A stretch of 40,335 nt of DNA, taken from contig JADHWM010000013.1 of NCBI GenBank assembly GCA_016783485.1, positions 1 through 40,335 on the forward strand, written 5' to 3'. Shown here one piece after another: positions 1 through 8,350 of this stretch. The notes under the pieces were generated by a model. That model saw nothing but the letters and a program-made list of their open reading frames with translations, did not search any database and was not told the DNA's origin. The position numbers and the translations under genes were made by a program. The stretch comes from Candidatus Bathyarchaeota archaeon (GTDB taxonomy: Archaea; Thermoproteota; Bathyarchaeia; TCS64). Each line of letters begins with the position of its first letter. Position 1 is the stretch's first letter.

Positions 1-306
1 AGATGTAGAGTGCCAGTATCGCGAGCTCGATGATCGTCAGTATCTGTGCATACTTTTCGGTGTGCTCGATGAGATCCGTGAACCCCTCTTTATCGTCGTA
101 TAGCTCCTTGAAGTCTCTGAAAGCCCCTGGCATCACAAGAGACACCACCGGGATCAGAACCATGGTTAATGCTAGACCCGTCAGAGCCCCCGAGACGACG
201 AAGAGAACCGGGAGCAACCCCGAGTTCCAGAAGGGAGGCCGTGCCCATACTCCTGGACGACTTCGAGCTCTCCAAGGACGAACCCTGCGTCTTCTAACGT
301 CAACAT
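1..306 (-). pseudogene. NrfD-like membrane protein, partial, frame-disrupted
   Basis: The minus strand is open from the window edge to about position 310. Read in the frame with codons at 2-4, 5-7 and so on, positions 244-2 encode a stretch beginning ARPPFWNSGLLPVLFVVSG and continuing through a second hydrophobic segment. This is the hallmark of the NrfD/PsrC family (PFWNS.LLPVLF.VSG..TG), membrane quinone-interacting subunits of redox complexes. The only good start, ATG at 306, is in another frame and gives MLTLEDAGFVLGELEVVQEYG, so a frame change is needed near 240-245. The helices that normally precede the PFWNS segment are absent. It is either a decayed remnant, a sequencing frameshift, or a shortened NrfD-like protein; the remainder lies outside the window. 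Family assignment is fairly secure, intactness is not. Confidence 0.55.
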
Positions 307-327
307 TTCTTTAGCGGTCCGTGAAAA

Positions 328-338
328 TACTTTTTAAT
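328..338. promoter_or_regulatory. Shared TATA region, hypC and NrfD-like gene
   Basis: A T-rich stretch (tactttttaat) lies about 26 bases from the hypC ATG at 359 on one side and about 26 bases from the ATG at 306 on the other. That is the distance from an archaeal TATA box to the transcription start, so both genes may give nearly leaderless mRNAs from one AT-rich core. No Shine-Dalgarno sequence precedes hypC, which fits a leaderless start. The bidirectional use is inferred from spacing only. Confidence 0.45.
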
Positions 339-358
339 GATTAGCTCGATGTCACCTG

Positions 359-586
359 ATGTGCCTCGCAGTACCCGGTAAAGTTCTCGAGAAAGAGGGC
401 ACCCTTGCTAAGGTCGATTTCGGTCACGGCACCGTCCGTGAGGTGGACATCTCCCTCGTTGACGTCGCGGTGGGCCAGCATGTACTCGTCCACACGGGTT
501 ACGCGATCCAGATCATGGACGAGGAAGAGGCGAGGGCCTCCCTGGACCTCTGGAAGGACATCCTGGAGAGGCTCGAGGGGGAGTAG
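359..586 (+). CDS. hypC: Hydrogenase maturation factor HypC
   Basis: 75 residues, the usual HypC/HypG length. It begins MCLAVPGKV, the family signature; Cys2, exposed after Met removal, binds the Fe(CN)2CO unit together with HypD and carries it to the hydrogenase large-subunit precursor. A beta-barrel OB-like body follows, with the conserved VHTGYAI segment near residue 51, and an acidic C-terminal helix. The ATG sits where a leaderless transcript from the upstream TATA would begin. hypD starts 3 bases after the stop, so the two are co-transcribed and probably made together, as expected for proteins that form a HypC-HypD complex. Confidence 0.95.
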   Translation: MCLAVPGKVLEKEGTLAKVDFGHGTVREVDISLVDVAVGQHVLVHTGYAIQIMDEEEARASLDLWKDILERLEGE

Positions 587-589
587 GCG

Positions 590-1663
590 TTGGAGCAGTT
601 CCGGGGCTTCAGGGACAGGGAGTTGGCTGAGCTCCTCACCAAGAGGATCCGAGAACTAGAGCCCCCCGACCCAGTGAAGATCTGCCACGTTTGCGGAACC
701 CACGAGTGGACCATCACCCACAACGGGCTGAGACATCTCCTCCCCGAGAACGTCAACCTCATCGCCGGCCCGGGCTGCCCCGTCTGCATCGTCCCTGCGA
801 GGGAGATCGACGAGGCGATCTGGCTCTCACTTAACGGGACCACGGTGGTCACCTTCGGGGACATGTACAGGGCCCCGGGCTCCGAGATCTCCCTAGAGGA
901 CGCCAAGAGCCAGGGTGGTGAAGTGAAGGTCGTCTACAGCGTGAGGGACGCTGTAGAGATGGCCGCGAGGGAGCCCTCCCATGAGTTCGTCTTCTTCGCG
1001 ATCGGCTTCGAGACCACCACGCCGATGAACGCTGTGGAGGCCGAACGGTGCCCGGATAATTTCAGCTTCCTTGTAAGCCACAGGCTGATCCCCCCGGCCC
1101 TCGACGCCCTCGCCGAGATGGACGACCTCAACCTCGACGGCTTCATCGCCCCGGGCCACGTCTCCACAGTCATCGGGATGAAGCCCTACCAGAAGTACCC
1201 GGAGATGGGGATGCCCACGGTGATCGCAGGCTTCGAGCCCCTCGACGTCCTCATGGGGGTCTACATGATCCTTAAGCAGATCGAGGATGGGGAGCCCAGG
1301 CTCGAGAACGAGTATTCTAGGGCGGTCACCTTCGAGGGGAATGTCAAAGCTCAGGAGGCGGTGGCCAGGGTCTTCGACACCGTAGACGGGGCCTGGAGAG
1401 GCCTCGGGTCAATACCCGCATCAGCCCTGAAGCTGAAAGAAGAGTTCTCCGCCCACGACGCCCGCCTCAGATACGAGATCGATGTGGGCCCCGGACGGGA
1501 CGTCTACCCGGGCTGCAGCTGCCCCCAAGTGATCCTTGGGAAGATATCCCCCGACGAGTGCCCTCTGTTCATCAAGGAGTGCACCCCTGAGAAGCCCAAG
1601 GGAGCCTGCATGGTGAGCAGGGAGGGCACATGCAGCATTTGGGCCATTGAGGCCCTCCTATGA
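590..1663 (+). CDS. hypD: Hydrogenase maturation protein HypD
   Basis: 357 residues. HypD is the iron-sulfur scaffold on which the Fe(CN)2CO group of [NiFe] hydrogenase is assembled in the cytoplasm with HypC and HypE. Visible features are the CHVCGTHE motif (Cys32, Cys35), GPGCPVC (Cys63, Cys66), the GFETTTPMN loop, and a C-terminal Cys-rich part (PGCSCPQV and further Cys residues) that carries the [4Fe-4S] cluster. The start is TTG at 590; a GGGGGAG ribosome site overlaps the end of hypC, and no other start fits the family length. The gene ends 6 bases inside the convergent hypF gene, so the two 3' ends overlap. Confidence 0.95.
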   Translation: MEQFRGFRDRELAELLTKRIRELEPPDPVKICHVCGTHEWTITHNGLRHLLPENVNLIAGPGCPVCIVPAREIDEAIWLSLNGTTVVTFGDMYRAPGSEISLEDAKSQGGEVKVVYSVRDAVEMAAREPSHEFVFFAIGFETTTPMNAVEAERCPDNFSFLVSHRLIPPALDALAEMDDLNLDGFIAPGHVSTVIGMKPYQKYPEMGMPTVIAGFEPLDVLMGVYMILKQIEDGEPRLENEYSRAVTFEGNVKAQEAVARVFDTVDGAWRGLGSIPASALKLKEEFSAHDARLRYEIDVGPGRDVYPGCSCPQVILGKISPDECPLFIKECTPEKPKGACMVSREGTCSIWAIEALL

Positions 1664-3973
1664 TTCTCTGAGAGCTCCTACTACCGCTTGCCCAAGGGAT
1701 ATTCCCCCGTCGCCCGCAGGGACCTTCTTATGTCGGAGGAACTTTAACCCGTGGATCTCGACTCTTCTCCTGATAGTCTCGGTGATCGTGTGGTTGTTCG
1801 CTACTCCCCCGGAGAAGGCCACGGTATTGATTCCCTCGGAGAGGGCAGTCCTGACCGCCATCTCAGCCAAGCCCTCCGATAATGCCACCTGGAACCCATA
1901 AGCTAGGTCTATTCTCGAGGTTTCGCCTAAGAGATCCAGGACGCCTTTAACCATCTGGGTGGTCTTCAACACTTGTGAGCCTCCTTTATCTTCTATTTCC
2001 ACAGGCAGGCTCATAGACCCGGGGTTCTCTTGAGCCGCGAACGCCTCCAGTTTCATGGCTCCCTCCCCCTCATATGTTCTGACTTTGGATACTCCAAGGA
2101 GGCATGAGACCGCATCCAACAGGCGCCCCACGCTCGTTGTCCACGGAGTGTAGATCCGTTTCTCCAGTTGGCTGAAGACGGTATCCACCTCTATCTCCCC
2201 CTGGCCGTAGCCATCGAGGTAGTTCTCCGTGAGCAAGCGCCTCAGAGCTTCATCCGGCATTGAGCCGTAGAGGATGCCCTGGAGCATCCTACCGTACCTT
2301 ATGGAGGCGAGGTCTCCCCCAGGCATGGGCTGTCTCTCCACGTGGCCAACCCTCTTAAAGCCGCTATAGCCGCCGACGAGGATCTCGCCGCCCCATGCCT
2401 CACCGTCGCTCCCGTATCCATATCCGTCGCAGATGATCCCTACAGCCTCTATGTCGGGCTCCAGATCATTATCGACCATGACCGAGGCGAGGTGGGCGTG
2501 ATGATGCTGGACCTCCACGAGCTGGGCGTCATTCTCCTCAGCGAATCTCTCTGCGACTCCTCTAGATAGGAACCGAGGGTGGTGGTCGCAGGCGACGGCG
2601 TCGGCCTTGCCTCCCCTGAGGACCTTTACGAGGTGCTTAATCGCCTCCTCAAGGAACTCGACTGCCTCGGGGCTCTCGATGTCCCCCAAGTGCTGGGTAA
2701 GGTAGCACCGGTTTATCTTGAGGAGAGCCGCAGTCGATGTTAGCTCGGACCCCAGGGAGACCACCGTCCTCTCAGAGGTGAAGGGTAAATCTAGGGGCAT
2801 GGGAACGTATCCCCTCGACCTCCTCAGGAAGAGAGGGGCGTCATCCACCATCCGTATCACGGAGTCGTCACATCGAGCGTGGATCACCCTGTCGTGGAGG
2901 AGGAGGTAGTCGACGATCCCCCGGAGCTTCCCGAAAGCGAGGTCATTGCTGGTGAACATAGGCTCCCCTGGGTAGTTCGCCGATGTCATCACAAGGGCCG
3001 ACTCGTTGAAGTAGTGGAAGAGGAGCTGGTGGATCCCGGAGTAGGGGAGCATCACCCCCACCGTGTGGAGTCCAGGGGATATGTACTCCGACAACGGGAA
3101 GGGGGCTCTCTTCTTCAGGGCGATGATGGGCCGGGCGTAGGAGGTGAGGAGCTGCCTCTCCTTCTCCCCGACATGGGCGAAGCCCTCCACGGCCTCGAGG
3201 CCCTTGCTCATGAGGGCGAAAGGCTTCCCCAGCTTCCTCCGCCTTTCCCGCAACCTGAGGATAGAGTCGTCGCCCATGGTCTTGACCGCCAGATGGATGC
3301 CCCCAATCCCCTTTATCGCGAAGATCGAGCCCTCCTCTAGGAGCCTAGCCGCATTGACTAGGGGGTCGCCCTCCACGACCTCCCCGTCTCTTGTGTAGAG
3401 GGTCATCCGGGGTCCGCAAGTGGGGCAGCAGATGGTCTGGGCGTTGAAGCGCCGGTCCAAGGGGTCCCAGTACTCCCTGCTGCAATCAGGGCATAGAGGG
3501 AACATCTCCATGGTGGTTCTCTCCCTGTCGTAGGGGAGGTCCGTGATCGTGGTGAGCCGGGGTCCGCAGATGGCGCAGCAAGTGAACGGATACAGGTGGT
3601 GCCGGTTGGCGGGGTCGAATATCTCCTTGAGGCAGTCGGGGCAGACGGTTATATCTGGGGGAATGATGGAAAGCTTCACGACCCTCTTCCCTAGGTCGCT
3701 CATATCGATGTTGAATTCGGAGTACCCTGCTTTTTCCTCAAGCCAGTCCACATCAACTTTAGTGTAGACGGCGATGGGGGGCCTCTTCTCTTGGAGATCC
3801 AGGAGAAAGGCCTCGATGGAGGACCTTTCCCCCTCCACGTCGATCTCGACGCCAGCGTCCCCCAGGTTCCTCACGTAGCCCCTGAGCCCGTTACTCGCGG
3901 CTATCCTATAGACAAAGGGCCTGAATCCGATGCCTTGGACTAGCCCTGAGATGCTGATGAAGGCTCTAGCCAT
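1658..3973 (-). CDS. hypF: Carbamoyltransferase HypF
   Basis: 771 residues from ATG 3973, chosen because GGAGG lies 8 bases upstream and the protein then starts directly with the acylphosphatase domain; an ATG at 3997 has no such site. HypF makes the cyanide ligands: it adenylates carbamoyl phosphate and transfers the carbamoyl group to the C-terminal Cys of HypE. Domains in order: acylphosphatase (VQGIGFRPFVYR), two CX2C...CX2C zinc fingers (CPDCLKEIF...CAICGPR and CPDCSREYW...CPTCGPR), a YrdC-like nucleotide-binding domain, and a Kae1/HypF carbamoyltransferase domain with VQHHHAHLASV and a C-terminal GGVANN segment. It follows hypE by 31 bases on the same strand, giving a hypE-hypF unit. 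Confidence 0.95.
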   Translation of the reverse strand: MARAFISISGLVQGIGFRPFVYRIAASNGLRGYVRNLGDAGVEIDVEGERSSIEAFLLDLQEKRPPIAVYTKVDVDWLEEKAGYSEFNIDMSDLGKRVVKLSIIPPDITVCPDCLKEIFDPANRHHLYPFTCCAICGPRLTTITDLPYDRERTTMEMFPLCPDCSREYWDPLDRRFNAQTICCPTCGPRMTLYTRDGEVVEGDPLVNAARLLEEGSIFAIKGIGGIHLAVKTMGDDSILRLRERRRKLGKPFALMSKGLEAVEGFAHVGEKERQLLTSYARPIIALKKRAPFPLSEYISPGLHTVGVMLPYSGIHQLLFHYFNESALVMTSANYPGEPMFTSNDLAFGKLRGIVDYLLLHDRVIHARCDDSVIRMVDDAPLFLRRSRGYVPMPLDLPFTSERTVVSLGSELTSTAALLKINRCYLTQHLGDIESPEAVEFLEEAIKHLVKVLRGGKADAVACDHHPRFLSRGVAERFAEENDAQLVEVQHHHAHLASVMVDNDLEPDIEAVGIICDGYGYGSDGEAWGGEILVGGYSGFKRVGHVERQPMPGGDLASIRYGRMLQGILYGSMPDEALRRLLTENYLDGYGQGEIEVDTVFSQLEKRIYTPWTTSVGRLLDAVSCLLGVSKVRTYEGEGAMKLEAFAAQENPGSMSLPVEIEDKGGSQVLKTTQMVKGVLDLLGETSRIDLAYGFQVALSEGLAEMAVRTALSEGINTVAFSGGVANNHTITETIRRRVEIHGLKFLRHKKVPAGDGGISLGQAVVGALRES

Positions 3974-4004
3974 CTCTCCGTTTCCTCCTCTCACCATTTC
4001 TTTC

Positions 4005-5021
4005 TCAGCAGATCCGGGGCATCGGGGAGCCGTAAGGCTCTCTGACTATCCTCCTACCCCCTATCTGTGTTTCCAGAATGACCCTACTGGGCCCCTCCCG
4101 GACCTCCCCGACGATGGCCGCATCCTTTCCTAGCTCAGTCTTCATTAGGACTCCTAGGACATCATCAGCTTTCTCGGCCTCGACAACCATGAGCGCGATC
4201 CCCTCGTTGGCGAGTTCCAGAGGGTCTAGCCCAAGCATCTCCGTGGCGCTCGTCACTACCCCTTTTACGGGGATCGCCTCCTCCTTGAGAACAAAATCGA
4301 CGCCGGCCTTCCTCGCGAGCTCGTTGAGGGCTCCCGAGAGGCCGCCCCGGGTCGGGTCCTTCATCGCCTTTATCCCCCCAACCTCGAGGGCCTTCTCGAT
4401 CATCCCCCATAGGGGGGCTACATCGGACTCAACGGGAGCCTCGAAGCTTAGCCCCTCTCGCTTTGATAGTAATGATAGTTGGTGGTTTCCAATGGTGCCT
4501 GAGACGATGATCTTGTCGCCGGGTCTCGAGCCCGAGTCCGTGATCACCCCCTCAGCGAGCCCGATCCCTGTTGTACTCGCGATGATCTCGTCAAGGCTCC
4601 CCTGTTCCACGACCTTGGTGTCCCCGGCGATGAGAGGGACCCCGACCTCAACCATGACCTCGTCCATTGAGGCGAGGAGCTCCTTCAGGGTGGAGACCGG
4701 AAACCCCTCCTCCACTACAAGGGTGGAAGCCAGGGCGATGGGCCTAGCCCCCATCATGGAGAGGTCATTGATGGCACCGCAGATCGAAAGCCTCCCAAGG
4801 TCGCCCCCCGGGAAGAACAGGGGCTTCACAGTCGTCGCGTCGGTGGTTACCACGATGTTATTACCATCGCTGAGGGGTATCGTGGCGCCGTCGTCCATCT
4901 CGGGGAGCCCGACGCCCCTCTCCAGATGGTTGAGGGTGAATGAGGGGATGATGACCTTCTCCAGGAGCTCCCGTGTGAGGCTGCCACCCCCACCGTGCTC
5001 AAGTTTGAGGAAACCCTGCAA
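4005..5021 (-). CDS. hypE: Hydrogenase maturation protein HypE
   Basis: 338 residues from TTG 5021. HypE is carbamoylated by HypF on its last residue and dehydrates the product to thiocyanate, the cyanide donor for the Fe site. The C-terminus is PRIC, with the essential terminal Cys. The N-terminal ATP-binding part has KLEHGGGGSLTREL and the AIRS/PurM-like core follows (TTDATTVKPLFFPGGDLG, KDPTRGGLSGALNE). Start choice: homologues begin only a few residues before the LEHGxGG motif, and a TATA-like run at 5081-5092 would place transcription start near 5061, downstream of the alternative ATG at 5081. TTG at 5021 is therefore preferred but not certain. Confidence 0.92.
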   Translation of the reverse strand: MQGFLKLEHGGGGSLTRELLEKVIIPSFTLNHLERGVGLPEMDDGATIPLSDGNNIVVTTDATTVKPLFFPGGDLGRLSICGAINDLSMMGARPIALASTLVVEEGFPVSTLKELLASMDEVMVEVGVPLIAGDTKVVEQGSLDEIIASTTGIGLAEGVITDSGSRPGDKIIVSGTIGNHQLSLLSKREGLSFEAPVESDVAPLWGMIEKALEVGGIKAMKDPTRGGLSGALNELARKAGVDFVLKEEAIPVKGVVTSATEMLGLDPLELANEGIALMVVEAEKADDVLGVLMKTELGKDAAIVGEVREGPSRVILETQIGGRRIVREPYGSPMPRIC

Positions 5022-5080
5022 TGTATATCGCTTGGATACCTCAGGCCATGATAAATAGTTTCGGGTTAATGCGTTTGTCA

Positions 5081-5092
5081 TATTTTTAATAT
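5081..5092. promoter_or_regulatory. TATA region between hypE and protease gene
   Basis: The run tatttttaatat is near-symmetrical and lies between two divergent genes. For the protease gene it puts the start of transcription near 5111, leaving AGAGGG (5116-5121) in the leader ahead of the TTG at 5129. For hypE it would start transcription near 5061. Functional use on either strand is inferred. Confidence 0.4.
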
Positions 5093-5128
5093 CGGGAAGC
5101 TCATCTGTTCCCCTCAGAGGGAAACTCA

Positions 5129-5626
5129 TTGAACGATTCTGGGAGTACCTCACGAAGGATACTCGTGGCCGGCATCGGCAACAGACTGATAGCCGATGAT
5201 GGCTTCGGTCCCAGGGTCGTCGACCTCCTCTCTGAAAGGGAACTACCCGACCACGTGGAGGTCAGGGACTTCGGGACCGCTGGGATGACCATAGCCACCG
5301 ATCTCGCCGATTACGACGCTGTAATATTCGTCGACTCCATGGACCACGACGGGGAGCCCGGGAGCCTCACCAAATCGAGGCTCGTCGTCGAGGAGGGTGT
5401 TGAGGACGTCGCGGAGCTCGCTAGGCTGACCCTCCATGAGGCGGGGCTCGAGGGCCTCCTGCGTTTCTCCAAATCGATTGGCACTCTACCTGACGACGTC
5501 TTCTTCGTGGGGTGCAAGCCCAAGACGCTGTGCCCCAGCCTGGAGCTCTCTCCGGAGGTGGAGGCTGCTTTGGAGAGGGCTGTCGCTATCGTGGACGAGA
5601 TTCTGGAGAAAATATTGGTAAAATAG
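5129..5626 (+). CDS. [NiFe] hydrogenase maturation protease (M52 family)
   Basis: 165 residues. This family clips the C-terminal tail of the hydrogenase large subunit once nickel is inserted, which closes the active site. Visible motifs: VAGIGNRLIADDGFG (the G.GN...DDG.G nickel-sensing loop with its acidic residue), DFGTAGM, a second conserved Asp in FVDSMDHDGEPG, and the His in LHEAGLEGLL. The C-terminal VGCKPKTLCPSLELSPEV resembles the family's P....LSP.V end. The TTG start has AGAGGG 7 bases upstream. Its target is almost certainly the large subunit encoded convergently 9 bases away. Whether it is closest to HyaD, HoxM or HycI cannot be told by eye. Confidence 0.9.
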   Translation: MNDSGSTSRRILVAGIGNRLIADDGFGPRVVDLLSERELPDHVEVRDFGTAGMTIATDLADYDAVIFVDSMDHDGEPGSLTKSRLVVEEGVEDVAELARLTLHEAGLEGLLRFSKSIGTLPDDVFFVGCKPKTLCPSLELSPEVEAALERAVAIVDEILEKILVK

Positions 5627-5629
5627 AGG

Positions 5630-5644
5630 GGAGATTAGATCTCC
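5630..5644. terminator. Hairpin at convergent stop codons
   Basis: GGAGAT-TAG-ATCTCC is a perfect 6-bp inverted repeat with a 3-base loop, lying between the stops of the protease gene (+) and the hydrogenase large subunit (-); the large-subunit stop falls within it. It could act as a two-way 3'-end signal. There is no long T-run beside it, so termination is inferred. Confidence 0.4.
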
Positions 5645-7347
5645 GCTATGTGGACGATCTTCTCGTCTCCTCGGTAGACCTGGATACTGCAGGCGAGGCA
5701 GGGGTCGAAGCTCCTGATCGCCCGGACGACGTCCAAGCCACTGAGTTCTCCGCCGTTCTCGGAGACTGGTGTCCCGACTATGGCCGCCTCGTAGGGGCCG
5801 AGGTCGCTCTCCCCGAGCCTGGGGCCGCTGTTCCAAGTGCTGGGGGCCATGATCTGGTAGTTGTCGATGACCCCGTTCTTCATGATGCACCAGTGGGCGA
5901 CTCCGCCCCTCATGGCCTCGTGGAGGCCAACGCCGATGCCGTTCTTCGCCTTCTTGTATTTGTTCCAGACCTTGACGTTCCCCGCCTTCACCAGGCTCAG
6001 GCCTTGGAGGACTTGGAGGTAGGTGACGTAGGCGGTGTAGGCGTGCCAGTAGGCCCGGGCCCTTATCCGCTCCACGGTGTTGGGCTTCTCGGGGACTTTC
6101 CACTCGAACTCCATGGGCGCTGAGTTACGGTAAGGCACCACGGTGGCTTGGGGCAGCGCGAACTTGAGGCTGCTCCCGGTGGACTCGGGGACCAGCTTGC
6201 CGACAGCGGTGGCCCACATCCGGGCGAGAGGCCCTAGCTCCACCGTGTTGAGCTCCCCGCTCCCGTTCCAGTCGAGCCAGCGCACCGAGGTGCCCCAGCT
6301 ATACTTGCCGTCCCACTTCTTGTACTCCCCGGGGGCAGGCTTGGTCGTCTTGTTCCAGGGGTGGTACTTGGTGAGGGGGTTCCCCACGGGGTCCTCCTTC
6401 ACCTTGATGTCGTCCCACTCCTCGAAGTAACTCCGCTCCACCATCTCCTGGATCCCGACGTTGATCTCGATGAGGTCCTGGGTCACGAGCTTGCCGTCGA
6501 TGATGACCCCAGGGCTCACCTTCCTCTTCTTGGCCCACTCCCCCATGTCCGCGTAGTTCGCGTTGTAGGCGAGGGGGTCCTCGTAGGTCCCGTAGGAGAT
6601 GAGGTTTGGCTCCCTCGCCCCAGCGTCCTCGTACCCCATGCTGAGGACGAAGTCGAGGAGGTCATTCATCACCGGGATGAACCCCTTGGAGAAGGCAACG
6701 TGCTGGCTCAGCATCGATGCGTACTGCTCCAGATCCGTGGGGCTCAGAGTCTTGGCGACTCCCCCTGGAACCAGGGTGTTGACGTGGGGGTGTTTCGCGC
6801 CTAGGAGGGCGGCCATCTTACGCCCCACCTTCTCGATGCCTAGGCTATTGACCCATAGAGCCCCCGAGATGGGGTTGAGGGCGGTCATGATGTCCGCGAT
6901 GGTCACGTAGCCGTGATACTCGGTCCCAGGAGCGTCCGCGGTCTGGGCGGCGTCCCACCAGTCGGGGTTTTCCTTCTCCACAATGGATTGGCTATAATCT
7001 GGGCCCTCCAGGATGAAGCATCCCAGGGTGGCGTCGTATAGCTGCTCCGCTCCCATGAGGAGGTTCCTTAGGGCTATGCCCATAGGGGGCGGGGGGGCCT
7101 GATAGGCCATGTCGACGGTCATCGCGGCGGCGATTCCATGGGGCGTAGGGCAGACCCCGCAGGTCCTCTGGGTGATCCAGATGGCATCCGCAGGCTCCCG
7201 GCCTTTGAGGATTATCTCCCATCCCCTGAACATGGTGCCGAAGCAGTGGGCGTCCGTGTAGGTCTTCCCGTCGTCGCTGACCTCAGCCTGGACGCCGAGG
7301 TGGCCCTCGATCCTCGTCACAGGCTCTATGGTGATCTCTTTACCCAT
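5635..7347 (-). CDS. [NiFe] hydrogenase large subunit, group 1-like
   Basis: 570 residues from ATG 7347, chosen over GTG 7356 because GAGGTGA lies 6 bases upstream. It holds the Ni-Fe(CN)2CO site that splits or makes H2. Ligand motifs are RTCGVCPTPH (Cys63, Cys66, His70) and the C-terminal DPCLACSIQ (Cys550, Cys553); PVTRIEGHLG carries the conserved Glu. Many phrases, such as GVIIDGKLVTQDL and DPVGNPLTKYHPWN, recall the HhyL proteins of group 1h (high-affinity uptake enzymes), as does the overall length, but the exact subgroup needs a phylogeny. Odd: the residue at the usual tail cleavage site (His or Arg after CxxCxx) is Gln556, followed by a 14-residue tail. The gene follows the small subunit by 10 bases. 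Confidence 0.93.
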   Translation of the reverse strand: MGKEITIEPVTRIEGHLGVQAEVSDDGKTYTDAHCFGTMFRGWEIILKGREPADAIWITQRTCGVCPTPHGIAAAMTVDMAYQAPPPPMGIALRNLLMGAEQLYDATLGCFILEGPDYSQSIVEKENPDWWDAAQTADAPGTEYHGYVTIADIMTALNPISGALWVNSLGIEKVGRKMAALLGAKHPHVNTLVPGGVAKTLSPTDLEQYASMLSQHVAFSKGFIPVMNDLLDFVLSMGYEDAGAREPNLISYGTYEDPLAYNANYADMGEWAKKRKVSPGVIIDGKLVTQDLIEINVGIQEMVERSYFEEWDDIKVKEDPVGNPLTKYHPWNKTTKPAPGEYKKWDGKYSWGTSVRWLDWNGSGELNTVELGPLARMWATAVGKLVPESTGSSLKFALPQATVVPYRNSAPMEFEWKVPEKPNTVERIRARAYWHAYTAYVTYLQVLQGLSLVKAGNVKVWNKYKKAKNGIGVGLHEAMRGGVAHWCIMKNGVIDNYQIMAPSTWNSGPRLGESDLGPYEAAIVGTPVSENGGELSGLDVVRAIRSFDPCLACSIQVYRGDEKIVHIAEI

Positions 7348-7357
7348 CACATTCACC

Positions 7358-8335
7358 TCATATGTCCCGACCCATCAGGGTCTCCTTGATCCTGCCCCAA
7401 ACAGCCTCGAGGCTCCCGGGGATGCTGTGGATCTTCTCAGCCACGAAGAAGCCTGCTGGTGCCTTGGCAAGGAACGGGCTCAGTGGAGCATCTGGGAACG
7501 CTGGCTCGGTACACCCGATGCAAGGAGAACCCACTGTGGGGCATCCGCCAACCCCCTCAATAAAGCCTCTCTTGGGAACATCGCAATGACTTATAGGGCC
7601 CTTGCAGCCCAAGAGGCCCATGCAGTAGGGCTCCCCGAACTCATGGCTGTTCTTCCCGTCGGCGAATAAACCCGCTCTGGGGCAGTTCTCGTGGGCCGTG
7701 TGCTCGAATAGGAACACGGGTCTGTTCTGGGAATCCAGATCAGGCAGAGGCAGGAATCCCCTAACCGCGAGGACAGCGTAGGCCAGCACCTCAGCGAGGT
7801 GCTCCCCGTGGGATGGGCACCCGGGCACGTTGATGATGGGTATCCCGAGGGCGCTCTTCCAGTCCTTCCCAAAGTAATCCATGGCGCCCATGGCGCCAGT
7901 AGGGTTGGGCTTACCGCTGGGGATTCCACCGAACGAGGCGCACGTCCCTGCGCAGACTATCGCAGCTGCGTGTTTCGCCAGCTTGTCAATGCGCTCGTTA
8001 AACGTGATTGGGTTGCCCTCCTCGTCCTCCCCTATCACGCACCAATACCCTCCACTCGCCTTGGCCAGTGATTCGTCGGGTATGGCGCCCTCCAGGACTA
8101 GAACGAAGGGCCCTAATTCACCTCTCTGAGCGGCGTCGACAGCCTTCATCGCCTCCTCTCCCCAGGGAGTCATTATTGTAGCGTGGTAGTCCAGAGTCAC
8201 TCCCGCGGCTTGAGGGATGAACCCTGTGAGGAGGTCCAGGAGGTTGGGGTGGCTCGCGTTCAGGAGGGATATGGTGCACCCGGTGCAGGCCTGCCCCGGA
8301 AGCCAGATCACCTGTATTTTCTCAGGTTCAAACAT
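7358..8335 (-). CDS. [NiFe] hydrogenase small subunit, no Tat signal
   Basis: 325 residues from ATG 8335; ATG 8350 is a possible alternative. It carries the electron-transfer clusters. Proximal ligands: ACTGC (Cys17, Cys20), AGTC (Cys132) and PGC (Cys173). Distal: an HxxHENC segment with Cys218, then Cys238 and Cys244 (GCKGP). Medial: Cys251, Cys272 and Cys275 (SPCIGCTEPAFPD), with an extra Cys265 nearby. Group 1h small subunits, as I recall them, replace one proximal Cys; this one keeps all four. The N-terminus goes straight into the flavodoxin-like fold (VIWLPGQACTGC) with no twin-arginine leader, and there is no C-terminal membrane helix, so the enzyme is probably cytosolic. No cytochrome b gene adjoins. 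Confidence 0.93.
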   Translation of the reverse strand: MFEPEKIQVIWLPGQACTGCTISLLNASHPNLLDLLTGFIPQAAGVTLDYHATIMTPWGEEAMKAVDAAQRGELGPFVLVLEGAIPDESLAKASGGYWCVIGEDEEGNPITFNERIDKLAKHAAAIVCAGTCASFGGIPSGKPNPTGAMGAMDYFGKDWKSALGIPIINVPGCPSHGEHLAEVLAYAVLAVRGFLPLPDLDSQNRPVFLFEHTAHENCPRAGLFADGKNSHEFGEPYCMGLLGCKGPISHCDVPKRGFIEGVGGCPTVGSPCIGCTEPAFPDAPLSPFLAKAPAGFFVAEKIHSIPGSLEAVWGRIKETLMGRDI

Positions 8336-8350
8336 GGTCTTTCGTCTCAT

